Shown here: piece by piece, positions 40,901 through 47,343 of the stretch
Layout: each line of letters begins with the position of its first letter
Numbering within the stretch: position 1 is the first letter of the stretch
Assembly: GCA_035873375.1 (NCBI GenBank)
Contig: JAYWMQ010000029.1
Coordinates: forward strand, 1 to 47,343
Origin: Nitrospirota bacterium
GTDB lineage: Bacteria > Nitrospirota > Thermodesulfovibrionia > Thermodesulfovibrionales > JdFR-85
DNA: 47,343 nt
Direction of reading: 5' to 3'
Program-made: the position numbers and the translations under genes
Notes under the pieces: generated by a model
Told to the model about the DNA's origin: nothing
What the model saw: the letters and a program-made list of their open reading frames with translations, nothing else
The model's database searches: none

Positions 40901-41903
40901 CGGACAGATAATTGCTGAATGGGACCCCTTTAATATGCCTGTTATAGCTGTAAACAACGGGACTGTTACTTATATGGATATCGTCAATGGGTTAACTATG
41001 AAGAAAGAAACTGATGGTGAAACAGAGATATCGAGAGTGGCTATAACCTCTATCACAGAAAACCTCATTCCCAGGATTATAATTGACGACAGGGAGTATT
41101 TTTTACCTATCGGAGCAACTCTTACAGTCAATGAAGGCAATAACATAGAAGCCGGAGATGTTATTGCAAAGATCCCCAAAAAGGCAACCAAAAATGTTGA
41201 TATAACCGGGGGGCTTAACAGAGTGCTGCAGGTTCTCGATGCAAGGAAACTTGATCGTGCTGCGATACTTGCAGATATAAATGGAACTGTCAGAATTCAT
41301 CCTCCAAAAGGCAGATATATGACTGTTGAAATTCTGGGAGAGCATGGTGACTCAAAAAAACATTCTGTATCAATCGAACGGCAGTTCAATGTTTATAACG
41401 GAGACTATGTAAAAGCCGGGGACATATTGGTAGATGGAATAGTGGATGCAAGGGATATACTTCGAGTATTGGGGCCTGAGAAGGCTGCAATCCATGTCAT
41501 TAACGAGATCCAACTGGTATACAGAAGCCAGGGGGTTACTATAAATGACAAGCATCTGGAAATATTGGTCAGAAAAATGCTTGGAATGGTTCAGATAGTT
41601 GAGCCTGGGGATACAAGCTTTATTCCCGGGGAGATAGTCTCTAAATGTAGATTTACAGAAGAAAACAGTACTGTAAAAATGGAGAAAGCGATTGCAAAGC
41701 CGATACTTTTAGGGATTACAGCAGTAGCTTTATTATCTGAAAGCTGGCTGTCTGCAGCTTCATTTCAACGAACAACGTCTGTCCTTGCACAATCTGCTAT
41801 ACAAGGAAAAACGGATTATTTTAAGGGGTCAAAAGAGAACATAATTGTAGGCAATATAGTACCACTTGGGACTGCTCATCCAGAAAATATCCCACATAAG
41901 TGA
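37941..41903 (+). CDS. rpoC: Stand-alone DNA-directed RNA polymerase subunit beta'
   Basis: 1320 residues from ATG 37941 (a longer frame begins at TTG 37875; neither has a good ribosome site). The order of domains matches a bacterial beta': zinc ribbon 1 (CHCGKYKKAYHKKGTICEKCG), clamp and coiled coil, lid (GKRVDYSGRSVIVVGP), catalytic NADFDGDQM, bridge helix (DSGARGSVQQIRQVAGMRG), zinc site 2 (DCGT, then CDSREGICAMC), trigger loop (GEPGTQLTLRTFHSGG, Leu replacing the usual Met), an SI3-type insertion and the C-terminal KENIIVGNIVPLGT. The last about 35 residues of the E. coli tail are absent. It has no adjacent rpoB. It would pair with host beta, alpha and omega. It follows the ParB-like and replication-relaxation-like genes on the same transcript. 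Confidence 0.95.
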   Translation: MKKSSKINNINNLTISLLNPRRIIKLSYGEIDNAKTIDIITKRPEIGGLFCEKIFGPVEAGRCHCGKYKKAYHKKGTICEKCGVEINDPIVRKRRFGHTSLAAPVVHIWFRSIIAKLLDIPPKALDRIISYQSYIVLAPGESRHQKHEVISANDYFAIKSSKSEASARFRAATGAGIIKYLLKSLKIDPLVEHLKERESSRRVTKRLQIARDFQKSGNKPEWMVLDVLPVLPADLRPILFLEDGTVASSDLNDLYIRIMNRNQRLKRLLRLGAPELIINTEKRSLQASVDALFDNGRKYTAKDRSNKRVLKSLSEMLRSKKGRLRRNLLGKRVDYSGRSVIVVGPDLKLHQCGIPKDLAMDIFRPFVYGQLMRLGYASSLKHAKLLVEKKQPEAMEALEHEIREKTILLNRAPSLHRMSIQAFDPVLVEGKAIRLHPLVCSAFNADFDGDQMGVHLPVSIEAQIESRVLMLSVYNILSPANGKLIMSPSQDMVLGIYYLTKEKRGCKGEGKIFADPEDAVIAYDGGVVDLQAKIKVRINDELIDTTPGRVVFSEIFPPQIPFEALNKNIRKKDLNKLIELCYDKAGHKETVVLLDKIKDTGFKFATLSGISLCIDDLSIPGEKESIIKKTEGQVKDIQEQYSSGTITDKEKHNKIIDLWMKASDRIATAMMENYGIPDNDLLTPEEKQERKAFNSVFMMADSGARGSVQQIRQVAGMRGLMAKPTGEIVEVPIKSNFKEGLSYHEFLLSSHGARKGRADGALKTANAGYFTRKLVDAAHDVVINEYDCGTTKGITISALTDNNTVMVPIEERIYGKIAAENIVDPGSGSIIVQRNNEIGKAAVTEIKAVGITSARVRSPITCDSREGICAMCYGYDLSSRRIIDIGSAVGIIAAQSIGEPGTQLTLRTFHSGGSASGATARSLIEAKESGIVKFSDIKCVDNKDGKSVVVNRNGRLLIKNQAGAEKDMGAIPYGAVLYFNEGTSVKSGQIIAEWDPFNMPVIAVNNGTVTYMDIVNGLTMKKETDGETEISRVAITSITENLIPRIIIDDREYFLPIGATLTVNEGNNIEAGDVIAKIPKKATKNVDITGGLNRVLQVLDARKLDRAAILADINGTVRIHPPKGRYMTVEILGEHGDSKKHSVSIERQFNVYNGDYVKAGDILVDGIVDARDILRVLGPEKAAIHVINEIQLVYRSQGVTINDKHLEILVRKMLGMVQIVEPGDTSFIPGEIVSKCRFTEENSTVKMEKAIAKPILLGITAVALLSESWLSAASFQRTTSVLAQSAIQGKTDYFKGSKENIIVGNIVPLGTAHPENIPHK

Positions 41904-41970
41904 CCACCACAATTAAGTATAATTTTTTATTGTAGAAACCCCAAAGACGATACCTGAAGTAGAGCAACTT

Positions 41971-42229
41971 TCATTGAGGCATATCTCTACTTGTCTTTAC
42001 GATCTTTACTGCAAAGCCTTCCGCCTTACTGTCGTTGCATAGCTTGCAAAATGTCTCAAACAAAAAGAACGATATAACCACACAGTAATAAAATGCTCTG
42101 TTGGCTGCAAACCTCTTAAATGGCAACGCTTCAAATCCAAAATCCTTTATCTCACAATGTGAGAATTCATCCGCTCCGCACTGATGATGACTATTTATGT
42201 GTATAGCGGCAATCAGGTATGCTAAAATG
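41971..42229 (-). pseudogene. IS1380-like transposase C-terminal remnant
   Basis: The minus frame reads ...QCGADEFSHCEIKDFGFEAL and LPFKRFAANRAFYYC, followed by a hydrophobic helix and a TGA. This matches the C-terminal end of IS1380-family DDE transposases (the H-x-E-IKDFGFE region). There is no start, catalytic N-terminal part or terminal inverted repeat, so it is a truncated relic. It marks the boundary between the replication operon and the defence-like cluster. Confidence 0.7.
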
Positions 42230-42333
42230 TGGAATGAAATTAATTGATATAAAAGAAAATGATTTGAACCGGGAATACGAAAGAGAACAGATTGATTCTA
42301 AAAAGGAACCAGCAAGTATTAAGTGGAGGCAAG

Positions 42334-42585
42334 ATGGATGATTTAGATAACGAGACACTTGAACGCCTTGCCGAGGCAGCGCATAAAGTATGGATGGAAG
42401 GAAAACTTCGTGACGGCTGGAAATACGGGCCTGAGACGGATAAAGCCAGAAAGATTCATAACTGTCTTGTTCCTTATGATCAATTGAGTGAGTCTGACAA
42501 GGAATCAGATCGTGATATGATTCGGGGCATTCAAGAGATACTTAAGGCTGCCGGATATAAGATGGTGAAGGCTGATAAACAATGA
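42334..42585 (+). CDS. RyR-domain protein, 83 aa
   Basis: ATG 42334, after GGAGGCAAG, is preferred to 42292, which lacks a ribosome site. The sequence matches the prokaryotic RyR domain along its whole length: AAHKVWMEGKLRDGWKYGPE, CLVPYDQLSESDKESDRD and ILKAAGYKMV. RyR domains in bacteria are predicted nucleotide- or nucleotide-derivative-sensing modules in conflict systems. It lies 63 bases before the PfkB-like/AAA gene and is probably its partner. Confidence 0.85.
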   Translation: MDDLDNETLERLAEAAHKVWMEGKLRDGWKYGPETDKARKIHNCLVPYDQLSESDKESDRDMIRGIQEILKAAGYKMVKADKQ

Positions 42586-42648
42586 TTAACATTATTATAC
42601 TTTCTTCATAATTAAAAATAATCGCTGCATGTAAAAAAGGGGGAGGAT

Positions 42649-44733
42649 ATGGCAAGAAAGTCCGTAGCTAAAAAAACGTCATCAACTAACTCAAATAGAA
42701 AAACAAACTCAAAGCCAAACCCTGGAATATTGGTTGCCGGTGATAATAGTATTGACAGTTTTATCTATCTTGAAGGTTTTCCGGATAAACCGGCTGATCT
42801 GCGTGAAGCATGGGTTGATGCTGTTCGATTCTGGAGTGTCAAGCTGGACGGAGGAGCCGGGAGCCTCAGACAGTATTTAAAGGCAACCGGAATAAACGCT
42901 GAAGACCCCTGTCCTTTGTCCGGAGACATTGCCGAATCCATTTATTTCCTGACGCGGAAGAATAATAAGAAGGGCCAGGACTGGAGTGTAGAGCAGGCCA
43001 TAACAGCAGGTGAACATGAATATCCTTCAGGTGAACTAAACAAGTGCGATTTCAAGAAAATCTCTAAAAGCATACCGGCAGTTATTCTTGATTTCAATCA
43101 GGGATGGTTGGCAAAAAACAGAGAGACCGTTCCGGAATTTCTTCAAAAGAGAAAATATATAGTCCGTACTCACGACCCATTGAAAGAAGAGTGGAAAAGC
43201 GTTAGAAAGACGGGAACCGGAAGAGGTATATGGTTTTCTCCTGTGCAGGATATGGCTAACGGTTCTCTCTGGTTTCCGGGCAACTGGGAAAGCCTGCGAG
43301 AGCGGTTAACAGATTATCTTCAGACAGATGACACAATCTGGAAAAAAGGGAAGTGGCTGCATTATGTTGTGATTCAGATTGCATATGACGGGGCTTTGAT
43401 CGTTGGGCCGGGTATTCCAGGGCAAGGTAAGCTATTGATTTATAAAGGTGACCAACCAGATTCTTTCTCAAGGGAAGGTTACGGAACTGTTGTTGCAGGC
43501 GGTATAGTTTTTGTATATTCCTTAACTCAGGCTTTGCTCTCATCAACATCGTTGAATACAAAACACGTTCTTGAGTGTTCAACAACAGGTCTTGCACGCC
43601 TGCGTGCAGTAGTGAAAAAAGGATATGATGGACCAATGGAAGGACAGGTCAACTGGGAACAAACCACAACAACAAACCTTCCGGTAGCATCACTGGAAAA
43701 TGTTGATACAAAAAACATTATTACATACAGCAAGCCTCCTGCGGCAAACTGGAAAACCGCCTGTGAAATTATCTGCTGCAGTGACGATGAGCTTCGAGAA
43801 AGGACAGTTTTCAGACTCGGGAATCTTCTTACATCATCTCCTGAATATGCAGACACCCTGCTCCGTCTCGCCAGCAGGGTGGAAACCCATGTCAATAATG
43901 GAAAGGGAGTGCTTTCCTTTTCAATCTTTGGTGGTCCGGGATCAGGCAAAACTTTTGTTGCAGAACAGATAGCGGAAGCAATTGATGATCCTTCGAAGAA
44001 CAGGTTTGAATATTTAACATTTAATCTTTCACAGTTCAATGATTCCTTACGCCTTGTTGATGCTTTTAAACAGATTCAGACAGCAAGCTTACAGGGTAAA
44101 ACCCCCCTGGTATTATGGGATGAATTCGATACTTCTTATAACGGATCAGAGGCGGGCTGGATATCTTCCTTCCTTATGCCGATGCAGGATGCCGAGTTCT
44201 TTGATGGCATGACAAACAGGGCGCTCGGCAAATGTATCTTTGTATTTATTGGCGGCACCTTTAAAGATGATGCGGAATTCAATGCATGGGCATCTACGGG
44301 GAAAGGTAAAACCATGAAAGGACCGGACTTTCACAGCCGGCTTAACAACAGTTTAACCGTTCCGTCAGTAGACCTTGCCCTGAACATTGATAAGTCAACA
44401 CAGGGAGATGACCCGGCAAAGCTTGTAAGGGCTGTATTGATACGAGCCTTCCTTAAAAAACAGCAAAAGGTCAAGGTAATATCACAGGATGTACTTGCCT
44501 TCCTGTTACACGTTCCCCTGCAGCACGGAGTACGCAGTCTTGAAAAAATCATCTCTACGAGCGCATTGGGCAAGACAAGACATTTTCAGGCATTTCATCT
44601 GCCGCCTTTGGATGTCCTGCAATTACACGTTGACGAATCTAAAATAAATTCTAAAAAGATAAACAGTTACTTAAGAGATATGAAACTTACTTATTATCAG
44701 GAGCCTTCTCTTGAGCTTAAGTGGAGGAGATAG
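42649..44733 (+). CDS. PfkB-like plus AAA ATPase fusion
   Basis: 694 residues. After a Lys/Ser/Thr-rich front (about 30 residues) comes a domain resembling ribokinase/PfkB enzymes: PGILVAGDNSIDSFIYLE, GGAGSLRQYL, AVILDFNQGWL and GYGTVVAGGIVFVYSLTQAL. I cannot confirm catalytic residues. The second half is an AAA ATPase: IFGGPGSGKTFVAEQIAEA (about residue 425), PLVLWDEFDT and FIGGTFKDDAEF as sensor. The C-terminus is helical. The ATG at 42649 follows GGGGGAGG. Its last codons overlap the RyR-tail ORF. With the RyR and DUF4062-NACHT genes it looks like a sensor-effector unit. The activity is unknown. Confidence 0.75.
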   Translation: MARKSVAKKTSSTNSNRKTNSKPNPGILVAGDNSIDSFIYLEGFPDKPADLREAWVDAVRFWSVKLDGGAGSLRQYLKATGINAEDPCPLSGDIAESIYFLTRKNNKKGQDWSVEQAITAGEHEYPSGELNKCDFKKISKSIPAVILDFNQGWLAKNRETVPEFLQKRKYIVRTHDPLKEEWKSVRKTGTGRGIWFSPVQDMANGSLWFPGNWESLRERLTDYLQTDDTIWKKGKWLHYVVIQIAYDGALIVGPGIPGQGKLLIYKGDQPDSFSREGYGTVVAGGIVFVYSLTQALLSSTSLNTKHVLECSTTGLARLRAVVKKGYDGPMEGQVNWEQTTTTNLPVASLENVDTKNIITYSKPPAANWKTACEIICCSDDELRERTVFRLGNLLTSSPEYADTLLRLASRVETHVNNGKGVLSFSIFGGPGSGKTFVAEQIAEAIDDPSKNRFEYLTFNLSQFNDSLRLVDAFKQIQTASLQGKTPLVLWDEFDTSYNGSEAGWISSFLMPMQDAEFFDGMTNRALGKCIFVFIGGTFKDDAEFNAWASTGKGKTMKGPDFHSRLNNSLTVPSVDLALNIDKSTQGDDPAKLVRAVLIRAFLKKQQKVKVISQDVLAFLLHVPLQHGVRSLEKIISTSALGKTRHFQAFHLPPLDVLQLHVDESKINSKKINSYLRDMKLTYYQEPSLELKWRR

Positions 44734-44846
44734 AGTGGAGGGACCTGCCTGATGAAATTAAAGAGTATGACAAAGATGCTGTGCGAGCAATTCCCGAGAT
44801 TTTAGCAAAAGCAGGGTTTGAGGTATATCGTTTGAAAGAAAAATAA
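44721..44846 (+). CDS. Short RyR-tail ORF, 41 aa
   Basis: In a frame different from the preceding ATPase, GTG 44721 opens VEEIEWRDLPDEIKEYDKDA, ending in GFEVYRLKEK. This matches the C-terminal half of an RyR domain (LPDEIKEYDKDAVRAIPEIL). The GTG overlaps the ATPase's last codons by 13 bases. Either a translationally coupled small protein, or the remnant of a second RyR domain broken by deletion or frameshift. Confidence 0.45.
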   Translation: MEEIEWRDLPDEIKEYDKDAVRAIPEILAKAGFEVYRLKEK

Positions 44847-44905
44847 ATCAGAAAGTGAATAAATCATAAACTGATTCAAGCTCATCTTGTAATGAAAGAT
44901 AAACT

Positions 44906-47343
44906 ATGTCTAAAAAACAAACACCTGAATCTATAAAACCACGAGTCGTCCGTGTCTTCGTCTCCTCCACATTCCGAGACATGCATAATGAGCGGGAGGA
45001 ACTTGTAAAGTTCACTTTTCCTAAGCTAAAAGAGAAATGCAGGGAGCGGGGTGTTGAGTTTGTGGATGTAGATTTGCGGTGGGGAGTGACAGATGAGCAG
45101 AAGGCCGAAGGGAAGGTACTGCCAATCTGTCTTGCAGAAATCGAGCGCTGCCGTCCTTATTTTATTGGATTACTCGGAGAGCGGTACGGGTGGCTGCCGG
45201 AAGATATTCCTCAAGAGCTTATAGAACAACAGGATTGGCTAAAAGATCACAAGAAGAAGAGCGTTACCGAGCTTGAGATAATTCATGGTGTGCTTGAAAA
45301 CCCGGAGATGGAGAAATTCTCTTTCTTTTACTTCCGCAATCCTGCGACGTCAGCTGAAGTAGAAGAAGACCTCTCCAAAAAGCCGGATTACCTTCCTGAA
45401 CCGGAAACTTCCCTTAATAAGCTGAAATCACTGAAAGGCAGGATACTTGAGCATGAGCAAAACTATCCAGTGCCTGTCCGAAAGGATTTCCATAATGCAG
45501 AGACACTGGGACAGCAGGTTCTTGATGACCTCTGGGCAGCTATTGACAAAAGGTTTCCGGAAAGAGAAACGCCCTCGCCTCTTGAACGGGAGCGGATGGA
45601 CCATGAGGCATTTGCCGAGGCAAGGAGAAAAGTCTATATAGGGCGGGATGAGTATTTCAATAAACTTGATGAACATGTAAACAGCGAAGATCCTCCATTA
45701 GTAATCCTTGGTGAATCAGGATCGGGTAAGTCGGCACTGATTGCGAACTGGACAGAAAGATACCGGCAGGATAATCCTGATGAATTTATAATCACCCACT
45801 TTATCGGCGGTACCCCTGACAGTGCTGATTATGTGCGAATGCTCCGGAGAATCATGGAGGAGATACAGGAGAGGTATGAGACTGGACGAGCAGAGAATAT
45901 TCCCTCTCCCCTTGCGGGAGAAGGTCAGGGTGAGGGGGCAATCCCGACTGATCCAAAGAAGATAGTTGAGGCGTTTCCGCTCTGGATTGCAAAGGCATCT
46001 GCAAGAGGTAAATTAATCCTTATCCTTGACGCTTTAAACCAGCTTGAAGACAGGGACAATGCTCTGGAACTCGGCTGGCTGCCGGTGTATTTCCCGCCCA
46101 ATGTGAGGGTAATACTATCCACTTTGCCGGGGAAAAGCCTTGATGCCTTAAACAGAAGAAACCTTTCCTCAATGAATGTTGGATTGTTTGATCTGGAAGA
46201 GAAGAAGACTTTAATTCCTCAGTATCTGCAGAGATTTTCAAGGTCATTGAGTCCAAGGCACCTGAATCTCATTACGGATACTGAACACACAAACAACCCC
46301 CTTTATCTAAAGACTCTGCTTGATGAGCTGAGATATCACGGTGATTATTTTACTCTTGAAGAGAGAATAAAACACTATCTGAAAGCTAGGACAGTTGATG
46401 ATCTCTACGAGAAAATCCTTGCCCGATATGAAGATGATTATGAACGGGACAGCGCTGGATTAGTGAGAGATGCTATGTCGCTGATATGGGCATCGAGGCG
46501 GGGGCTGTCTGAGACAGAGCTTTTGGGGATGCTTGGCCTAAAGGATAAACCTCTTCCAAAGGCTGTATGGTCACCATTGTACCTTGCAGCAGAGGAATCA
46601 TTGATAAGCCGCTCAGGATTATTAAACTTTGCCCATGATTTTCTGAGAAAAGCGGTTGAAGAAAAGTATGTGGTGAATAAGGAGACGAGCAATGATTATC
46701 ATTTGAAAATTGCGGATTACTTTGAAGATGAAGAATTGACAGACAGAAAGGTTGATGAACTGCCGTGGCAATTTAGGGAAGCAGAAAGTTGGGAAAAGTT
46801 GAAAGACTGTATTACAAAAACAAGGATGTTTTTAAATCTCCGCACAGATAAAAAACAATATGAACTTATGGGGTACTGGCTTAAACTTGAGAACAGATTC
46901 AATATTGTAGAAGTACACAATGAAATGATCATTACATATGAGAAATCAGTAACAGACGAACAGGAATTATCATACCTGTTGAATCAGACAGCGCTCTTTC
47001 TTAATCTTAACGCCAGATACGAAGGGGCAGAACCTCTATACAGAAGGGCGCTTGAGATAAGGGAAAAGGTGCTTGGCAGAGAGCATCCTTCTACGGCAAC
47101 AAGCCTGAACAACCTGGCAGAACTGTTTAAAAGCAAAGGGGATTACGAAGGGGCTGAGCCTCTATACCGGCGGGCGCTTGAGATATATGAAAGGGTGCTT
47201 GGCATGGAGCATCCTTCCACGGCAGCAAGCCTGAACAACCTGGCAGAACTGTTTAGCAGCAAAGGGGATTACGAAGGGGCTGAGCCTCTATACCGGCGGG
47301 CGCTTGAGATATATGAAAGGGTGCTTGGCATGGAGCATCCTTC
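44906..47343 (+). CDS. DUF4062-NACHT-TPR protein (3' end off the right edge)
   Basis: Begins MSKKQTPESIKPRVVRVFVS, with the DUF4062 signature VFVSSTFRDMHNEREEL and GVEFVDVDLRWGVTDEQ. A NACHT/STAND NTPase follows: VILGESGSGKSALIANW (about residue 275), then LILILDALNQL as Walker B. The C-terminal half has helical linker, then tandem 42-residue TPR units (YEGAEPLYRRALEI). It runs off the edge, so length is unknown. A REP-like palindrome (45902-45938) is inserted in frame before Walker B, adding PSPLAGEGQGEG. NACHT-TPR proteins are regulated oligomerising switches. DUF4062 would be the effector or recruiting domain. This is likely a defence or signalling protein. Confidence 0.85.
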   Translation, partial: MSKKQTPESIKPRVVRVFVSSTFRDMHNEREELVKFTFPKLKEKCRERGVEFVDVDLRWGVTDEQKAEGKVLPICLAEIERCRPYFIGLLGERYGWLPEDIPQELIEQQDWLKDHKKKSVTELEIIHGVLENPEMEKFSFFYFRNPATSAEVEEDLSKKPDYLPEPETSLNKLKSLKGRILEHEQNYPVPVRKDFHNAETLGQQVLDDLWAAIDKRFPERETPSPLERERMDHEAFAEARRKVYIGRDEYFNKLDEHVNSEDPPLVILGESGSGKSALIANWTERYRQDNPDEFIITHFIGGTPDSADYVRMLRRIMEEIQERYETGRAENIPSPLAGEGQGEGAIPTDPKKIVEAFPLWIAKASARGKLILILDALNQLEDRDNALELGWLPVYFPPNVRVILSTLPGKSLDALNRRNLSSMNVGLFDLEEKKTLIPQYLQRFSRSLSPRHLNLITDTEHTNNPLYLKTLLDELRYHGDYFTLEERIKHYLKARTVDDLYEKILARYEDDYERDSAGLVRDAMSLIWASRRGLSETELLGMLGLKDKPLPKAVWSPLYLAAEESLISRSGLLNFAHDFLRKAVEEKYVVNKETSNDYHLKIADYFEDEELTDRKVDELPWQFREAESWEKLKDCITKTRMFLNLRTDKKQYELMGYWLKLENRFNIVEVHNEMIITYEKSVTDEQELSYLLNQTALFLNLNARYEGAEPLYRRALEIREKVLGREHPSTATSLNNLAELFKSKGDYEGAEPLYRRALEIYERVLGMEHPSTAASLNNLAELFSSKGDYEGAEPLYRRALEIYERVLGMEHP
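45902..45938. repeat. REP-like palindromic element inside a coding region
   Basis: CCCTCTCCCCTTGCGGGAG followed by GGTCAGGGTGAGGGGG is an imperfect inverted repeat that I recognise from many environmental bacterial genomes, where its six-frame products include SPLAGEG and TPTLS peptides. Here it is in frame in the NACHT domain. Only one copy is in this window. Confidence 0.7.
47030..47343. repeat. 126-bp tandem repeat (TPR units)
   Basis: Units at about 47030-47155, 47156-47281 and 47282 on. The second and third are identical over their visible length (47158-47217 against 47284-47343). The period encodes one 42-residue TPR. The array continues off the right edge. High identity suggests recent copy-number change. 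Confidence 0.9.

Noticed and set aside
47030-47343. Possible satellite or CRISPR repeat
   Set aside because: The 126-bp period is one TPR unit in an open frame.
1-47343. tRNA, rRNA, integrase, capsid or tail genes
   Set aside because: None seen. The element is therefore not shown to be a phage or an integrated island.

Overview
The window looks like part of a large plasmid-like or phage-like extrachromosomal element, or an integrated copy of one, from a Gram-negative bacterium. The evidence is two lipoprotein signal peptides, a bacterial RNA polymerase beta' with the SI3-type insertion found in Gram-negative lineages, and a dispersed REP-like palindrome of a kind I recall from Deltaproteobacteria, Nitrospirota and similar environmental genomes. 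I cannot assign a genus. No capsid, tail, terminase, integrase, rRNA, tRNA or CRISPR array is visible. Genes are tightly packed, mostly with strong AGGAGG-type ribosome sites, and TTG and GTG starts are common.

Layout. (1) 1-2529: 3'-truncated surface lipoprotein with carboxypeptidase-regulatory-like, PKD/Ig-like and FnIII-like repeats. (2) About 2.9-27.5 kb: a nearly unbroken leftward (minus-strand) block for DNA processing and nucleotide supply. It holds an SNF2 helicase, a DUF2201-type metallopeptidase/VWA protein with its MoxR ATPase, SSB, RecG, SbcC/Rad50, an SbcD/Mre11 with an unusual N-terminal domain, a RuvC-like resolvase, class II ribonucleotide reductase, dUTPase and a Ski2/Hel308-like helicase. 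One rightward membrane-protein gene (20.99-21.51 kb) interrupts it. (3) 27-34.7 kb: an accessory belt of very small, often cysteine-rich genes, many followed by their own hairpin, plus a lipoprotein and a STAND-like ATPase with tandem operator palindromes. (4) 34.7-36.1 kb: a gene-poor control region. It has a perfect TTGACA-17-TATAAT promoter pointing left, a possible broken ORF pair, direct repeats, and seven contiguous 12-bp G-rich iterons. (5) 36.1-41.9 kb: a rightward operon of a ParB-like protein, a replication-relaxation-like protein and a complete stand-alone RNA polymerase beta' subunit (rpoC) with no rpoB beside it. (6) 41.9-47.3 kb: an IS1380-like transposase remnant, then a probable conflict/defence cluster of RyR-domain protein, PfkB-like+AAA ATPase, RyR-tail fragment and a DUF4062-NACHT-TPR protein that runs off the right edge.

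How the parts fit. The minus-strand block supplies deoxynucleotides (NrdJ, dUTPase) and a break-repair and fork-restart kit (SbcCD, RecG, RuvC-like, SSB, helicases), as expected of an element that largely runs its own replication and recombination. The iterons with the ParB-like and replication-relaxation-like genes look like its maintenance region. The most unusual feature is the rpoC in that same maintenance operon. It keeps every catalytic signature I can check, but it departs from near-invariant residues in the sigma-binding coiled coil. That suggests, as inference only, a hybrid RNA polymerase with altered promoter or sigma preference, or one that resists beta'-targeting inhibitors.
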